Virus record (IMG/VR): IMGVR_UViG_3300048088_000336 | Location: 1 to 64,000 of that record | Strand: one strand, 5' to 3' | Source: a virus | DNA length: 64,000 nucleotides | Part shown: positions 17,701-24,220 of the stretch, one piece after another | Position numbering within the stretch: position 1 is the stretch's first letter | How the letters are laid out: every line of letters begins with the position of its first letter | Translations under genes and position numbers: made by a program | The notes under the pieces: generated by a model | The model's input: only the letters and a program-made list of their open reading frames with translations | What the model was told of the DNA's origin: nothing | The model's database searches: none

Positions 17701-19781
17701 CCTACATGTGGCAGACCCTGGAACGCAAAAAGAAGTTCATCGACCAGATCATGGGCGGCAGCCTCGACCAGCGGGAGATCGAGGACGTTGGTGAGACGGC
17801 CCTGTCCTACGCTGAGGTCAAGGCGCTGGCGACAGGCAACCCCCTGCTGTTGCAGAAGGCCACCGTCGACACCGCGATCGGGAAACTGTCCCGCCTGGAG
17901 CGCACCCACAACCGCACCCAAACCAACCTCCGGCGTGACGTCGTCGCCTTCCGGGCCAACGCGGAAGCCTCCGACGCCTACGTCAAAAAAATGGACGCGG
18001 CCGTCAAAGCCCGCACTGACATCACGGGCGACAACTTCGCGATGACCGTGCACGGCACCACCACCCGCGACCGGGGTGAGGCCGCGTCCATGCTCAAAGC
18101 CGCTGTCGAGGACGTCATCCGCAACGACTACGGGTACGGGAAGCGGGCCAAGCCCGTCGCGGAGTTCGGTGGACACAAACTGATGGCCACCGTCGAGGAT
18201 CATTACGACCGCAATGGGGCCCGCCGCCGTGGCGTGACCTTGACCTGGGACGGGGTGCCCGGGGGTGCGAGTGGTGGTAACGCGACCGCCGCGTCGATCA
18301 GCTACCAGCAGCTCGCCAGTGGTGGCATCGGGCAGGGCACCCTGGCGACGCTAGCGCATTCCCTGCACTCCTTCGAGTCGCACCGCGACATCTCCGCTGA
18401 TCACGCCACCCGTTTGCGGTCCGAAGCGGATGTGATGGAAGCCCGGGTGGGCACCGAGTTCCCGCACGCGGGCGCACTGAAAACCGCCCGGGATGAGTCC
18501 GCCCGGCTGAAGGCCACAATGGAGGCATCCGGGATCCGGGAGGACGCCGGGCCCGGTGAGTCGGACGCGGCGAAGAACTTGGCCACCGCGCGGACGAAAG
18601 CCGCTGGGCAGGCCGCCCGCATGGGCCGCTCCGGTGGAAACGCGGCCACCACGCTCAAGAGGTTCGGGAACTCCACCGCCACCCCCGGCGCGGTGGCCTC
18701 CCCCAACGGCGCGGTCGGCGCGTACATGCACAACGGGGACTTCAAAGTGTTCCTGACCGATGACGGGGTCGATGTCCGGGACCTGGCCGGGATCTCCTCC
18801 GATGACCTCAAGGGTGTGGTCAAGGACCCGCAGGGGTTGGTGGATGACCTGGCGAAACTGGACCTTCCCTTCGATGAGGGCGCGCGCTCCCTGTATCGGC
18901 GTTGGAACGGGGACTACTCCTACAGCCCACCGGACTACTCGAAGTCCTACGAGGAACGGGAAGCGATCGCTCAAGCCAAACGGGACAAGCTCAAAGCTGG
19001 GGAGACGGCCGACAAGAACGCGATCAAGGCTGTGTTCGCGCGGCACCTCACGGACGCACCTGTTGAACCGGAACTGACCGGGGTCGACGCCGCGAAACGG
19101 GCCGCTGCCCGCGCGGCGGAAAACGACCGCATCGGGGACCTGGCGAAGAAGCGACTGAAGCGGTTCGCGAAAGCCAGTAAACGCATCCCCCACTACGCGT
19201 CCCCCGACGGGAAGATCGGGGCCGTCACCGACACCGATGGCGGGCTGGAGTTCTTCGCCACCGGCAACGGCATGCTGCTCAACGCCCCCGGTTCGGTGGG
19301 GCCCGTCGATGACCCGCAGGCCGTGGTCGATGAGATCGCCGCACTCGGTGTGCCCCTGGGTGATTCAGAAGTCCGGTATGAGCGGTGGGGGCGTGGGGAC
19401 GGGCAGCAAAATGAGGACGTGACCGCGATCCGGGGCATCCTCACCCGGCATGCTGACCTCATGGGTGAGAAGTCGGCGATCATCGGGGCGTGGGAGTTGC
19501 TGCGCGCGCAGCGCCTCGACATTGAAGTGAAGGCCCGCGCGGACCGGGCGGCTGGGGAGGTCACCCCCACCCCGGACCCGGAACTGGAACCGTTCACGGT
19601 GCTCGTCGCCGATGACGTTCGCTACACGATGGACGCATCCGGGACCCTGCAACGTCTCATGCCGTGCCCGGCGTGCGGTCAGGAGATGATGGTGCCCGCG
19701 TTCGGGGAGTCCGAGACACCACCGTGCCCCTCGTGCGGTGCGGTCCCCACTGTGGACAAGCGCCGGGCACCGGTGGGTTGA
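8721..19781 (+). CDS. Prohead protease fused to DarB-like methyltransferase-helicase
   Basis: 3,686-residue protein in one open frame. Residues about 25-215 are an HK97-type (S78) prohead protease: His86 in VMSHNWGD and Ser155 in ECFSIGYK are the expected catalytic pair. A long Pro/Gly/Ala-rich linker with small basic domains runs to about 1,620. Residues about 1,620-1,910 are an N6-adenine methyltransferase, with motif I LEPGSGSGTF (Glu1729) and NVPF at 1790-1793 in place of NPPY. Residues about 2,400-3,050 are an SF2/SNF2-like helicase: VVGAGKT (Lys2448), DEAH at 2608-2611, ATGTPIRNT, and QRDGRIMRQG from 2966. Two related domains follow (about 3,312-3,398 and 3,479-3,562), then a CPAC/CPSC zinc ribbon at 3,649 onward. 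The methyltransferase-helicase part matches the phage P1 DarB type of polyvalent protein, which enters the cell with DNA and blocks restriction. It lies where the protease belongs, just before the capsid gene. Whether the protease cuts itself free is unknown. Confidence 0.9.
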   Translation: MTTTFPDDIEVSGDVPDDLTALEWKSLPAGETSSPLTGVIDHNDADGTITALVAVTGVKDSVGDVIVPGSADKAVKRLKPKGVMSHNWGDRVSRLIWHKELMPGDSMLPKQTPQGDPWPANAGGLLIKAKYNLDKQSGRDAYADAKFYGADECFSIGYKVRPGGSRMRGATRYLHDYDLYEWSQVLHGAHPLATLTGVKSLADTVEAPWYDGTRSGDIEGDTALPDGVETKVRVVRDADFWHLPIGTPIKPGMVPHGLNRPPTEQEIHATTADAGDDNGLHGAPDAVATPGMPGAPAPGGLGMPPMPDMALPIPGPKDGDAPTGDPDAAVALLRTRVGEIEKLNTPAARTASAALTPFLVPGAPVRASEDGQLVAVHTGDAWRFADTANGGVMQVTLPGTLPQPNVDMVLHELAGVGIPWDSVDARRKRWENPSQLQADKATVAGIFARAGTPPTTTPPGIGGAGMGTPPPPGVPGAPGAGQGAPGAPPATPGMPNASVGAPPSIPATPAPAPNVPTAPPTPTVPATPPVSPKKFPRGSIKGHGIAPGDRIRVHGHPRGTLEGTVESGKNGHSIVHDDGSKTWLGGTGSRHHVEKLGKAADQPPKLATASAAPPASKPAPERKLAFARFDRIENVHDLPGAIRSAILKPDTLDNPARRQALAVALHSLTEPTAPNKPPAKAHVPDDVDPAALADELDGLAQEIEDRGKGRIAITPAHRGSGRTVVADLRALAAGIRTPAASAPESAKPPAPVVPEPYKPTGNINAPHELTDEQLATEAAHAATRHARARASGVPKTSVEHHDSKLANTVFQDEIRRRAVGGESGVKPAPKPGPPAAPETPAVPDKTGEVPEDAPDTTVPLPQEAVDSADRIRAEALGIIDGPDGQEEVTPEVADRQDRVEGYLVAGEAALADKTDGQLSETRKDLTDELALQDELNRRDTQRRKESAAARSSRSSSTADPVRSGDTPGATGDGTPEDTGPKLRPGFAGAAEDLGDALNAKPRDDETVKAAADRFAKMLRRHGDSTSFDAVRTAIGDDIHAAIASGDLKAGMLFTAAGGVREQRRVARNEGAKKRRLAKRLDRDRIKALIGSVDAEVRARKDRGSGAAAPKPSPAPSVAASPKTGQGITATAQHNADGGVHYLVTHPDGSYTTARYNSTGPRRTHASTVDRGPGLKPNSGGRYITSIHSSEESADQSHDAFPNVPHIVTPIEHIGETGKAETPVVPEASGPRADAEQAIRDGDRIALVDALKAMGDTGPRETAMRLLSLSEDDAITELDDHPGKRETANRADRHAAAQVANAAGDSAALTAALTGEHRKPDNALDSRDAAAARERAAAKRAAVKPAVVVADGPSRRAEFDASTAEDFPPNTPVRLFQDWDREHARPDLASDVTAVRRARNGYVTVRESKGTTVDVFPRQLEKRDQGAQSPQKDGGDDAQRASDTSRSVVPEVPAADLRGDSRQTEVLPGPGRPSPGADHPGRGPVGGPGPTGGDIPGQTGAPDSGTTRRDGTGDEGLPGSPTAPELDGQSPAEPAEPGPVDASREDGPVGGRDGGLRERERGTGSTEPGDEAAGTADTAPAPEPDSADGVTAEQPEADTGQVDAIPDTGESFHPSSADDFAPAGKRAKLDANLAALRVLRQLQTEHRSATPEEQSVLARWAGWGGLPEVFDDKKTAYAKERDELRGLLSGGEWNEAKRNTLNAHYTSPVVVQALWKAMGDLGFDGGRVLEPGSGSGTFIGYAPEGADMVGVELDSTTAAISRALYPHATVRNESFADTRLPAGSFDATIGNVPFGDFALRDRVHNPNRAESIHNHFILKSLALTKPGGIVTVLTSRYTLDGENPRARKKMAEMGDLLGAVRLPTGSHSKTSGTDVIEDALIFRRREPGADPLTPQDWINSSKRDIDGIEIPVNDYFTAHPDQVLGDEHAEKGQYGSGSLIVTGDKAMPELPAALARITDGANTAGATASARMEGLADFTAPDDTRHDGHIAAHDDGSFTQASQGAAVPFAVPEKQAEELRGLIGMRDTLSTLLTAESQSVSNSPEIRELRKTLNDQYDAYVKRYGPINRYTLTKSGARNAPGQGGFRRDPMSAIVRALEIYNPETGKAVKTDIFTKRSVSPREIPTHADNPEDALALSLDTYGEVNLGEIAKMLHTDEATARRRLGDLIFEQPPLTDDELDKSWTAHQEDHGGIPDQDIAAGTVDLSSVGESVRAEGNLEPAAAYLSGNVRRKLAAAEAAAAHDPRFQTNVDALKKVIPADLGVDEVDGRLGAAWIPADDVKTFMIDLLHGGDNRYNPVQVSTSGGGIWTVVGGDHGNVATEQWGTKRKSAGELIAAMLEQKPIRVVDTIDGKSYPNLEETLAAQAKADEISERFSEWLFEDSARTKRLLAAYNNQFNAVRLRSYDGVDRVFPGMTSSGWKPRAHQVAAVNRIVSEPCALLAHVVGAGKTAEMAMGAAELKRLRMARKPAIVVPSHMLEQFTREYLQIYPRAKILAAGTEDLDGDKRREFVARAATGQWDCVILTKDAMQLIPMSQDAQKAYIDREMATMRAQLEAAQGSGGDAAHQATVKKMEKAVIKAEEALKAKLEKTKDAGVSFEQTGIDYLFVDEAHQYSNLRTVSNIQGAGASGSGIATDLHMKIEHLRANNESGRVATFATGTPIRNTVTQAYIMQRFMRPDLLKEAGVHSFDQWAATFGQTVDEMELKPEGTGFRQTTRFAKFRNVPELLRLFQIFADVKTAEDLNLPTPDLAGGSVDNVVVPSTDELRETMAELAHRADQYRAGSPEKRTNAAGTGEVDDMMLLISMDGRKAAMRQSDKLDMAAEKIADIWGKNKNKPIPKDLDDPTAGDDPPPGGMQIVFCDMFTPKGGAKSDVEQRTEYDDGDNFDAYAALRAKLADRGMDPKRIRFMHEAKNDRQKAELFAAARNGGLDVLVGSTEKMGVGTNVQRRAVALHHLDAPWRPSDLEQRDGRIMRQGNANDEVSIHRYVTEGSFDAYMWQTLERKKKFIDQIMGGSLDQREIEDVGETALSYAEVKALATGNPLLLQKATVDTAIGKLSRLERTHNRTQTNLRRDVVAFRANAEASDAYVKKMDAAVKARTDITGDNFAMTVHGTTTRDRGEAASMLKAAVEDVIRNDYGYGKRAKPVAEFGGHKLMATVEDHYDRNGARRRGVTLTWDGVPGGASGGNATAASISYQQLASGGIGQGTLATLAHSLHSFESHRDISADHATRLRSEADVMEARVGTEFPHAGALKTARDESARLKATMEASGIREDAGPGESDAAKNLATARTKAAGQAARMGRSGGNAATTLKRFGNSTATPGAVASPNGAVGAYMHNGDFKVFLTDDGVDVRDLAGISSDDLKGVVKDPQGLVDDLAKLDLPFDEGARSLYRRWNGDYSYSPPDYSKSYEEREAIAQAKRDKLKAGETADKNAIKAVFARHLTDAPVEPELTGVDAAKRAAARAAENDRIGDLAKKRLKRFAKASKRIPHYASPDGKIGAVTDTDGGLEFFATGNGMLLNAPGSVGPVDDPQAVVDEIAALGVPLGDSEVRYERWGRGDGQQNEDVTAIRGILTRHADLMGEKSAIIGAWELLRAQRLDIEVKARADRAAGEVTPTPDPELEPFTVLVADDVRYTMDASGTLQRLMPCPACGQEMMVPAFGESETPPCPSCGAVPTVDKRRAPVG

Positions 19782-19787
19782 CGTAGA

Positions 19788-19821
19788 GACAGCCCCCGGA
19801 GGGGGGACACCGGGGGCTGTC
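19788..19821 (+). terminator. Strong hairpin terminator after the giant gene
   Basis: A perfect 12-base stem: GACAGCCCCCGG (19788-19799) with CCGGGGGCTGTC (19810-19821), 10-base loop, 6 bases after the stop codon. It would separate the giant gene from the capsid gene. Confidence 0.75.
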
Positions 19822-20129
19822 GGGCTGGGGTTACTCGCCCCAGCGGGGGTGATTTCACTGTAGCGGCGTGTCGGGCTCGCGGCCAGTCGTGAACGAAAGA
19901 CGCCCCCAATGTGGATCGGGGGCGCTTCCGGCTGGACTCACTACTCCACCGACGGAGATAGTGGTTCCCACCGTACGCGGCGTGGCGCGCGCCCCGCCAG
20001 CCGAATCGGTGATCTACTCCGCTCCACGCGCCTGGTGCTGACCGGTGCGAGTCATTCCGGGCACGCTGCCGGGGGCCTCGCGCTGCCCAGCTCGTGCTCA
20101 CTCACACCGAGCACACAGGAGGGGCGGAA
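19822..20129 (+). other. Leader region upstream of the capsid gene
   Basis: No gene is seen in this stretch. It holds the second hairpin (19901-19924), an imperfect dyad CACTACTCC/GGAGATAGTG near 19939-19962, and a GC-rich run to the capsid ribosome site AGGAGGGG. A promoter for strong capsid expression is expected here, but I could not identify a convincing -35/-10 pair. Confidence 0.5.
19901..19924 (+). terminator. Second hairpin upstream of the capsid gene
   Basis: CGCCCCC (19901-19907) pairs with GGGGGCG (19918-19924) around a 10-base loop. It may be a second terminator or a leader-RNA structure. Confidence 0.5.
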
Positions 20130-21485
20130 GTGCCCGACACACTGACCCACCACGACAAAGATTTGATTGATCGTGGGCGGGCTGAGGTCAAGAGCCTCAA
20201 CACCAAACTGGATGAGATCACCAAGTCTGGGTGGCTGGACGGCGACGGCAACATGCACGTCGAACCGGGTGCCCTCGCGGAGTTCAAGTCGACCCTGGCC
20301 GCCGCTGAGGAAGCGCACGGCATCGTCGCCGCCCTCGAACGCAAAGGCGCCCTCGATGCGTGGCTGGACGCCCCGGCGACGGATTCCCCGGCCGCGTTGG
20401 CCGCTGGGCAGGCCGGTGGCGGCAGTCAGCTCATGCGCCCAGCGGAGTACAAGTCTTTGGGGCAGCGGTTCATTGAGTCGACCGAGTTCAAGGGCCACCG
20501 TGACTCCGGGTTCATGGACTCCGCTTTCGTTGTCGAAGACCAGGAGATCACTTACGGGGCGCAGTTCAAGGACGTGCACTCCGGGTCGATCGGCACCGTC
20601 ACCCACCCCGGTTTCGGCACGGTTCAGCGCGCACCGATGGTGTCGGCGCCGATGCTCACCTGGCGGGTGCGTGATCTTTTCCCGCAGATGAACACCAACT
20701 CGGTGATGATTGAGTTCATTGAGGAGTTGGGGTTCGTCGACGCGGGCGACAATGCCGCCGCGATGGTGCCCGAACGTGAGGGCACACCACCTACGGACAC
20801 GTTCGGTCTGAAGCCGAAGTCAACGATTCACTTCAACATCAAGACCACGCCGATTCGGACCCTGGCGCACTGGGTTCCCGCGTCCCGCAACGTGCTCGAT
20901 GACGAACCGCAGTTGCGGGGAATCATCGACACGCGCCTGCTGTACGGCCTGCGCCTGGTCGAGGACCAGCAGTTGCTGCTGGGTGACGGCACTGGACAGA
21001 ACCTGCTCGGCATTTTCAACACGCCGGGTATCCAATTGTTCCCCTCCGGCACCTACCACGCGCCCACCAACGAAACGTATGTCGACGCCATTCGCCGGGG
21101 TGCGACTCGCGTCATGCTGGCACAATACGACCCGACCGGCGTAGTTGTTCATCCTTACGATTGGGAAAGGATGGAGCTGACCAAGGACACCCAGGGCCGG
21201 TACCTGGTTGCCGGGTCGGTCACTTCCGGTGCCGAGAAGCGTTTGTGGCAGATGCCCGTGGTCGCCACCCCCGCGTGCCCGGAGGGCACGGCCCTGATTG
21301 GTGCGTTCGGTTTGGGCGCGCAAGTTTTCGACCGGATGCAATCCAATATCCGCACCGCTGACCAGCACGCGGACTTCTTCATTCGTAACGCGATCGTGGT
21401 CCTGGCGGAGGAGCGGCTCGGTTTGGCCGTGTACCGGCCCGCGTCGATGGTGAAGGTCAACCTGGCCGCCGCGATCGCCGCCTGA
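20130..21485 (+). CDS. Major capsid protein (HK97 fold)
   Basis: 451 residues. The N-terminal 100 residues are charged and helical (DLIDRGRAEVKSLNTKLDEI), like the HK97 scaffolding delta domain that the prohead protease removes. The rest has the HK97 capsid look: FGTVQRAPMVSAPMLTWRVRDLFP, PIRTLAHWVPASRNVLDD, DTRLLYGLRLVEDQQLLLGDGTG, and a C-terminal EERLGLAVYRPASMVKV strand. GTG at 20130 is 5 bases after AGGAGGGG, a very strong ribosome site, as expected for the most abundant protein. The protease domain lies in the gene just upstream. Confidence 0.92.
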   Translation: MPDTLTHHDKDLIDRGRAEVKSLNTKLDEITKSGWLDGDGNMHVEPGALAEFKSTLAAAEEAHGIVAALERKGALDAWLDAPATDSPAALAAGQAGGGSQLMRPAEYKSLGQRFIESTEFKGHRDSGFMDSAFVVEDQEITYGAQFKDVHSGSIGTVTHPGFGTVQRAPMVSAPMLTWRVRDLFPQMNTNSVMIEFIEELGFVDAGDNAAAMVPEREGTPPTDTFGLKPKSTIHFNIKTTPIRTLAHWVPASRNVLDDEPQLRGIIDTRLLYGLRLVEDQQLLLGDGTGQNLLGIFNTPGIQLFPSGTYHAPTNETYVDAIRRGATRVMLAQYDPTGVVVHPYDWERMELTKDTQGRYLVAGSVTSGAEKRLWQMPVVATPACPEGTALIGAFGLGAQVFDRMQSNIRTADQHADFFIRNAIVVLAEERLGLAVYRPASMVKVNLAAAIAA

Positions 21486-21513
21486 TCGACTGAGCTGAGA
21501 GAGGAGTAGAGCA

Positions 21514-21996
21514 ATGGCTATTCTGTCCTCCGACGGCACCACAGTGCTGTCGAAGTCCGGGCTGTACGCCCTGACCACTGATGTTCCGGTTACGCAGTGC
21601 ACGGTCAACTCTGACGTGTACCAGTCCTACAACTACCCGCCCATCGAATACCAGGGCAACTACAAGAATTTCGATGGGGAGCGTCGCCTGCTGTTCAAGG
21701 CGGGGCAGGTCGTGAACAAGGCCGATATCGAGGCTTTGTTCCCGGTGGCGACGATCGCGTCGATCAGCCCGGCGACGGGTGCCGCCGCTGGCGGGACCCC
21801 GGTGACCATTAAGGGCACGAACCTCGATGGGGCGACGGCCGCCGCGCTGGGTGGCGTGGCTTTGACGTCGTTTGTGGTGGTGAACAACACCACGATCACG
21901 GGTGTGTCGGGTGCGCATTCGGCGGCGACGGTGAACGTGACGGTGACCGACGACAGCGGGACTTTGACGCTGACGAACGGCTATGTGTACGTGTAG
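21514..21996 (+). CDS. Capsid decoration-type protein with IPT/TIG domain
   Basis: 160 residues. The N-terminal 75 residues are unique. Residues about 78-160 form an immunoglobulin-like IPT/TIG domain: SISPATGAAAGGTPVTIKGTNL and the closing NVTVTDDSGT strand region. Ig-like domains on capsid proteins are common in tailed phages and may bind cell surfaces or polysaccharide. AGAGGAG precedes the ATG, and the gene follows the capsid gene by 28 bases, which supports a head decoration role. Confidence 0.7.
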   Translation: MAILSSDGTTVLSKSGLYALTTDVPVTQCTVNSDVYQSYNYPPIEYQGNYKNFDGERRLLFKAGQVVNKADIEALFPVATIASISPATGAAAGGTPVTIKGTNLDGATAAALGGVALTSFVVVNNTTITGVSGAHSAATVNVTVTDDSGTLTLTNGYVYV

Positions 21997-22002
21997 TCGT
22001 GC

Positions 22003-22254
22003 ATGATCGGGGCGGGGTCGGCCGGTTCGACGGGTCGGCCCCGTTTCGTGCGCGTGCGGGATGCGTGGGCGAATCCGAAGACGTGGCGGAGGTTTCATTC
22101 CATAGCCACGGGTGTGTGGTTTTTGGCGATCGTTCCGACGGTGTTGTGGTGGCATGATTCAGTGCTGTGGGTGGCTTTGATCTCGTGTTACGCCAACGCG
22201 GTGGGGCATTTCGCGGCGTGGCAGGGTTCCCGCGCGGAGGACAACGCCAGTTAG
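22003..22254 (+). CDS. Small membrane protein
   Basis: 83 residues. A basic N-terminus (WANPKTWRRFH) is followed by two membrane segments around FLAIVPTVLWW and SVLWVALISCYANAV. Unknown function. It starts 7 bases after the TIG-protein stop and has no clear ribosome site; translation may be coupled. It opens the cargo island. Confidence 0.6.
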   Translation: MIGAGSAGSTGRPRFVRVRDAWANPKTWRRFHSIATGVWFLAIVPTVLWWHDSVLWVALISCYANAVGHFAAWQGSRAEDNAS

Positions 22255-22442
22255 TCGGACAGCATCCCGACGGTGAGCAGGGCGTCGATGAGGCGACCGA
22301 CCGCGCCGGGGTCGACGTAAACCTGCTCCCCTTCGGCGGCGAGGGCCCGCAGGTCGTCGCGGACCTCGTTCCAGGTGCGGCCGTAGGTGCCGTCGAGGCT
22401 CATGGCGATTTCGGCGGCGGCGGCCTCGACACTGTTGCTCAC
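22251..22442 (-). CDS. Small hypothetical protein
   Basis: 63 residues, acidic and helical, unknown function. The GTG start overlaps the stop of the DUF2786 gene upstream by 4 bases (GTGA), so the pair is translationally coupled. Its 3' end overlaps the convergent gene by 4 bases. Confidence 0.65.
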   Translation of the reverse strand: MSNSVEAAAAEIAMSLDGTYGRTWNEVRDDLRALAAEGEQVYVDPGAVGRLIDALLTVGMLSD

Positions 22443-23197
22443 CGGATCGCCGTCCGGGATGCGGTGACGCGGGTTTGTCCGAGGTCGGCGCGCCGCCCGG
22501 CCGCCTGACCGGAGTAGTAGGCGTCGGGGTTGATCTGGTTTCGGGACTTCACTTTGGGCAGGTCACCGAAGAGTTCGTTGTAGGCGGCGTCGACTTTGGT
22601 TTTGCGGTCGAGGAGAACGAGTTCGGTGGAGCGGGTACCGGGTTCCCCGCTCGTGGTGGTGGCCTGCTGGGCTTTGTCTTGGGCTGCGGCGCGGGCTTCG
22701 ATGGCTTCCAGGCGGGCGCCGACGGCGTAGGCGAAGCCGTTGAACCAGGAGCGCCGGTAGACGGTGACGCTGGAGGTGAGGTCGCCGTAGATGTCGAGGG
22801 GGGGACGCTGGTGTTTGATCTGCCCGGCCGCCTGGAGGAGCAGGGACGTGTAGGTCACTTCGATGCGTTCGAGGTCGCTTTTGTGTCCGACGACGACGCA
22901 GTAGGCGACGGCGGAGGATCCGGGGGGTCCGTAGCGCACGGTGCGGCTACGGCAGGCCAGTGCGATCTGGACGAGGAGGCGGGTTTTCTCCGCCGTGTAG
23001 GTGCCCGTCATGTCGATGCGCATGGAGATGATCTCGTCGTTGATTTTTCCGGCGTCGGCGAGCTGGGCTTGCTCGATGCCGTGCTGGGCCATCAGGGCGT
23101 GCGCGCGTTCGGTGTAGGTCTCGGCTTCGGCTGGGAAGTCGGTGGACTCGGCTTTGGCGAGCAGCGCCCGGACTCGGTTGAGCAGTTTCTGATCCAT
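22439..23197 (-). CDS. DUF2786 domain protein
   Basis: 252 residues. The N-terminal 45 residues match DUF2786: RALLAKAESTDFPAEAETYTERA then HALMAQHGIEQA. The family is found in phages and bacteria and its biochemical role is unknown. The middle (residues 60-150) looks globular, and the tail is polar. GAGGGGG precedes the ATG. The leader begins with GTTCCG 32 bases upstream. Confidence 0.85.
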   Translation of the reverse strand: MDQKLLNRVRALLAKAESTDFPAEAETYTERAHALMAQHGIEQAQLADAGKINDEIISMRIDMTGTYTAEKTRLLVQIALACRSRTVRYGPPGSSAVAYCVVVGHKSDLERIEVTYTSLLLQAAGQIKHQRPPLDIYGDLTSSVTVYRRSWFNGFAYAVGARLEAIEARAAAQDKAQQATTTSGEPGTRSTELVLLDRKTKVDAAYNELFGDLPKVKSRNQINPDAYYSGQAAGRRADLGQTRVTASRTAIR

Positions 23198-23223
23198 GGA
23201 TGGGTCCCCCTCGCGGTGTCGTA

Positions 23224-23247
23224 CGGAACACCACGGAGCCTACCACA
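23224..23247 (-). promoter_or_regulatory. Promoter with GTTCCG leader element (DUF2786 gene)
   Basis: Minus strand: TGTGG (23243-23247), TAGGCT (23237-23242), 7-base spacer, GTTCCG (23224-23229). It is an extended -10 type; no good -35 is seen. TGTGGTA is shared with the sites at 25791 and 62492. Confidence 0.6.
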
Positions 23248-24000
23248 CTAGGAGGCGCGTACCATGCCGGGTCGGGCCGTCACCCCGTTGTCCGCCAACA
23301 CATCCCCGGTGTCCGACAGCATCGGACCGACCGTGGCCGGTTCCTCGATGCTCACCGCCGCAGGCGCCACAGCACCCCCCGTGGTGGCCGGACGCAGGCG
23401 TAAGTGCTGGCCCACTGCGATGAGGTTCGGGTCGGCGACCGAGTCCCGATTCGCGTCGTACAGGGCCTGCCACCCGCCTGAGGTGTGCGCGGCATCAGCG
23501 ATGCTCGCCAGGGTGTCCCCGTCGGTCACGCTGTAGTCGGTCGCTGACGCGGGGATCTCCGGCGCGGCGTGACGGGGTGGTGCGCTGGCGGCCAGTGGGA
23601 TCGCTGGCACCGACGGGGCAGCATGACGCGGCGCCTTCACCGTCGTCGCGCTACCGCCGCGTTTGCCGCACACCGGCCACGCCCCGATGCCCTGCCCGGC
23701 GAGGACCTTTCGGGCGACGGTGATCTGCTGCTCCCGCGACGCGTTCTCCGGCATGCCCGCACCGCCGTAGCCGTGCCAGGTTTGCAGAGTGAACTGGAGC
23801 CCCCCGTGGAAGCCGTTACCGGTGTTGATCGCCCAGTTGCCGCCCGATTCGCATGCCGCGATGGCGTCCCAGTCGGGTTCGGCGGACGCGGGAGGGGCCA
23901 GTGCTGTGCTCACGGCCACAGCGGATCCCAGGATGTAACCGCCGCCGAGGACAACGCGGGGCAGGATGGGGCGTCTTGCTTCACGGTGTTTGCCGGACAT
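23248..24000 (-). CDS. Secreted Rpf-like transglycosylase with LysM
   Basis: 250 residues. A signal peptide or anchor covers residues 1-40, ending PPASA. Residues 41-115 match the resuscitation-promoting-factor domain: PDWDAIAACESGGNW, with Glu51 as the catalytic acid, then GGLQFTLQTWHGYGG. Residues about 155-205 are a LysM domain (YSVTDGDTLASIADAA) that binds peptidoglycan. The protein should cut peptidoglycan outside the cell. ATG 24000 gives a proper signal peptide; the longer GTG start at 24090 has no ribosome site. It is unlike a normal endolysin because it is exported by signal peptide and lies far from the holin. Confidence 0.85.
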   Translation of the reverse strand: MSGKHREARRPILPRVVLGGGYILGSAVAVSTALAPPASAEPDWDAIAACESGGNWAINTGNGFHGGLQFTLQTWHGYGGAGMPENASREQQITVARKVLAGQGIGAWPVCGKRGGSATTVKAPRHAAPSVPAIPLAASAPPRHAAPEIPASATDYSVTDGDTLASIADAAHTSGGWQALYDANRDSVADPNLIAVGQHLRLRPATTGGAVAPAAVSIEEPATVGPMLSDTGDVLADNGVTARPGMVRAS

Positions 24001-24186
24001 GGCGGGCAGTCCATGGCACAGACCGGCCGCAGCGAAACCCGTTACCGGCCCGTAATCGACGAGCGGGCATCCACACGCGGTGAGTGACACGCCATCGGCG
24101 ACACGCGGGCGAACCTGAGAGGGCCCTAAGAGCGTTACTGACGGTGCGCGCGCTGTAGTGTCCGCGTGCGCTCACCGGGGCGTCGA

Positions 24187-24192
24187 GTTCCG
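24187..24192 (+). promoter_or_regulatory. GTTCCG leader element (secreted-protein gene)
   Basis: GTTCCG lies 34 bases before the ATG at 24221. TAGTGT at 24156-24161 is a possible -10 box but is 25 bases away, so this is a weaker member of the set. Confidence 0.3.
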
Positions 24193-24220
24193 GCCCCGGC
24201 CATCTACCGAGGGGATTTCG

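Noticed and set aside
20040-20060. ATTCCG as another copy of the GTTCCG element before the capsid gene
   Set aside because: It lies about 76 bases before the start, has the wrong first base and no TANNNT box at the proper distance.
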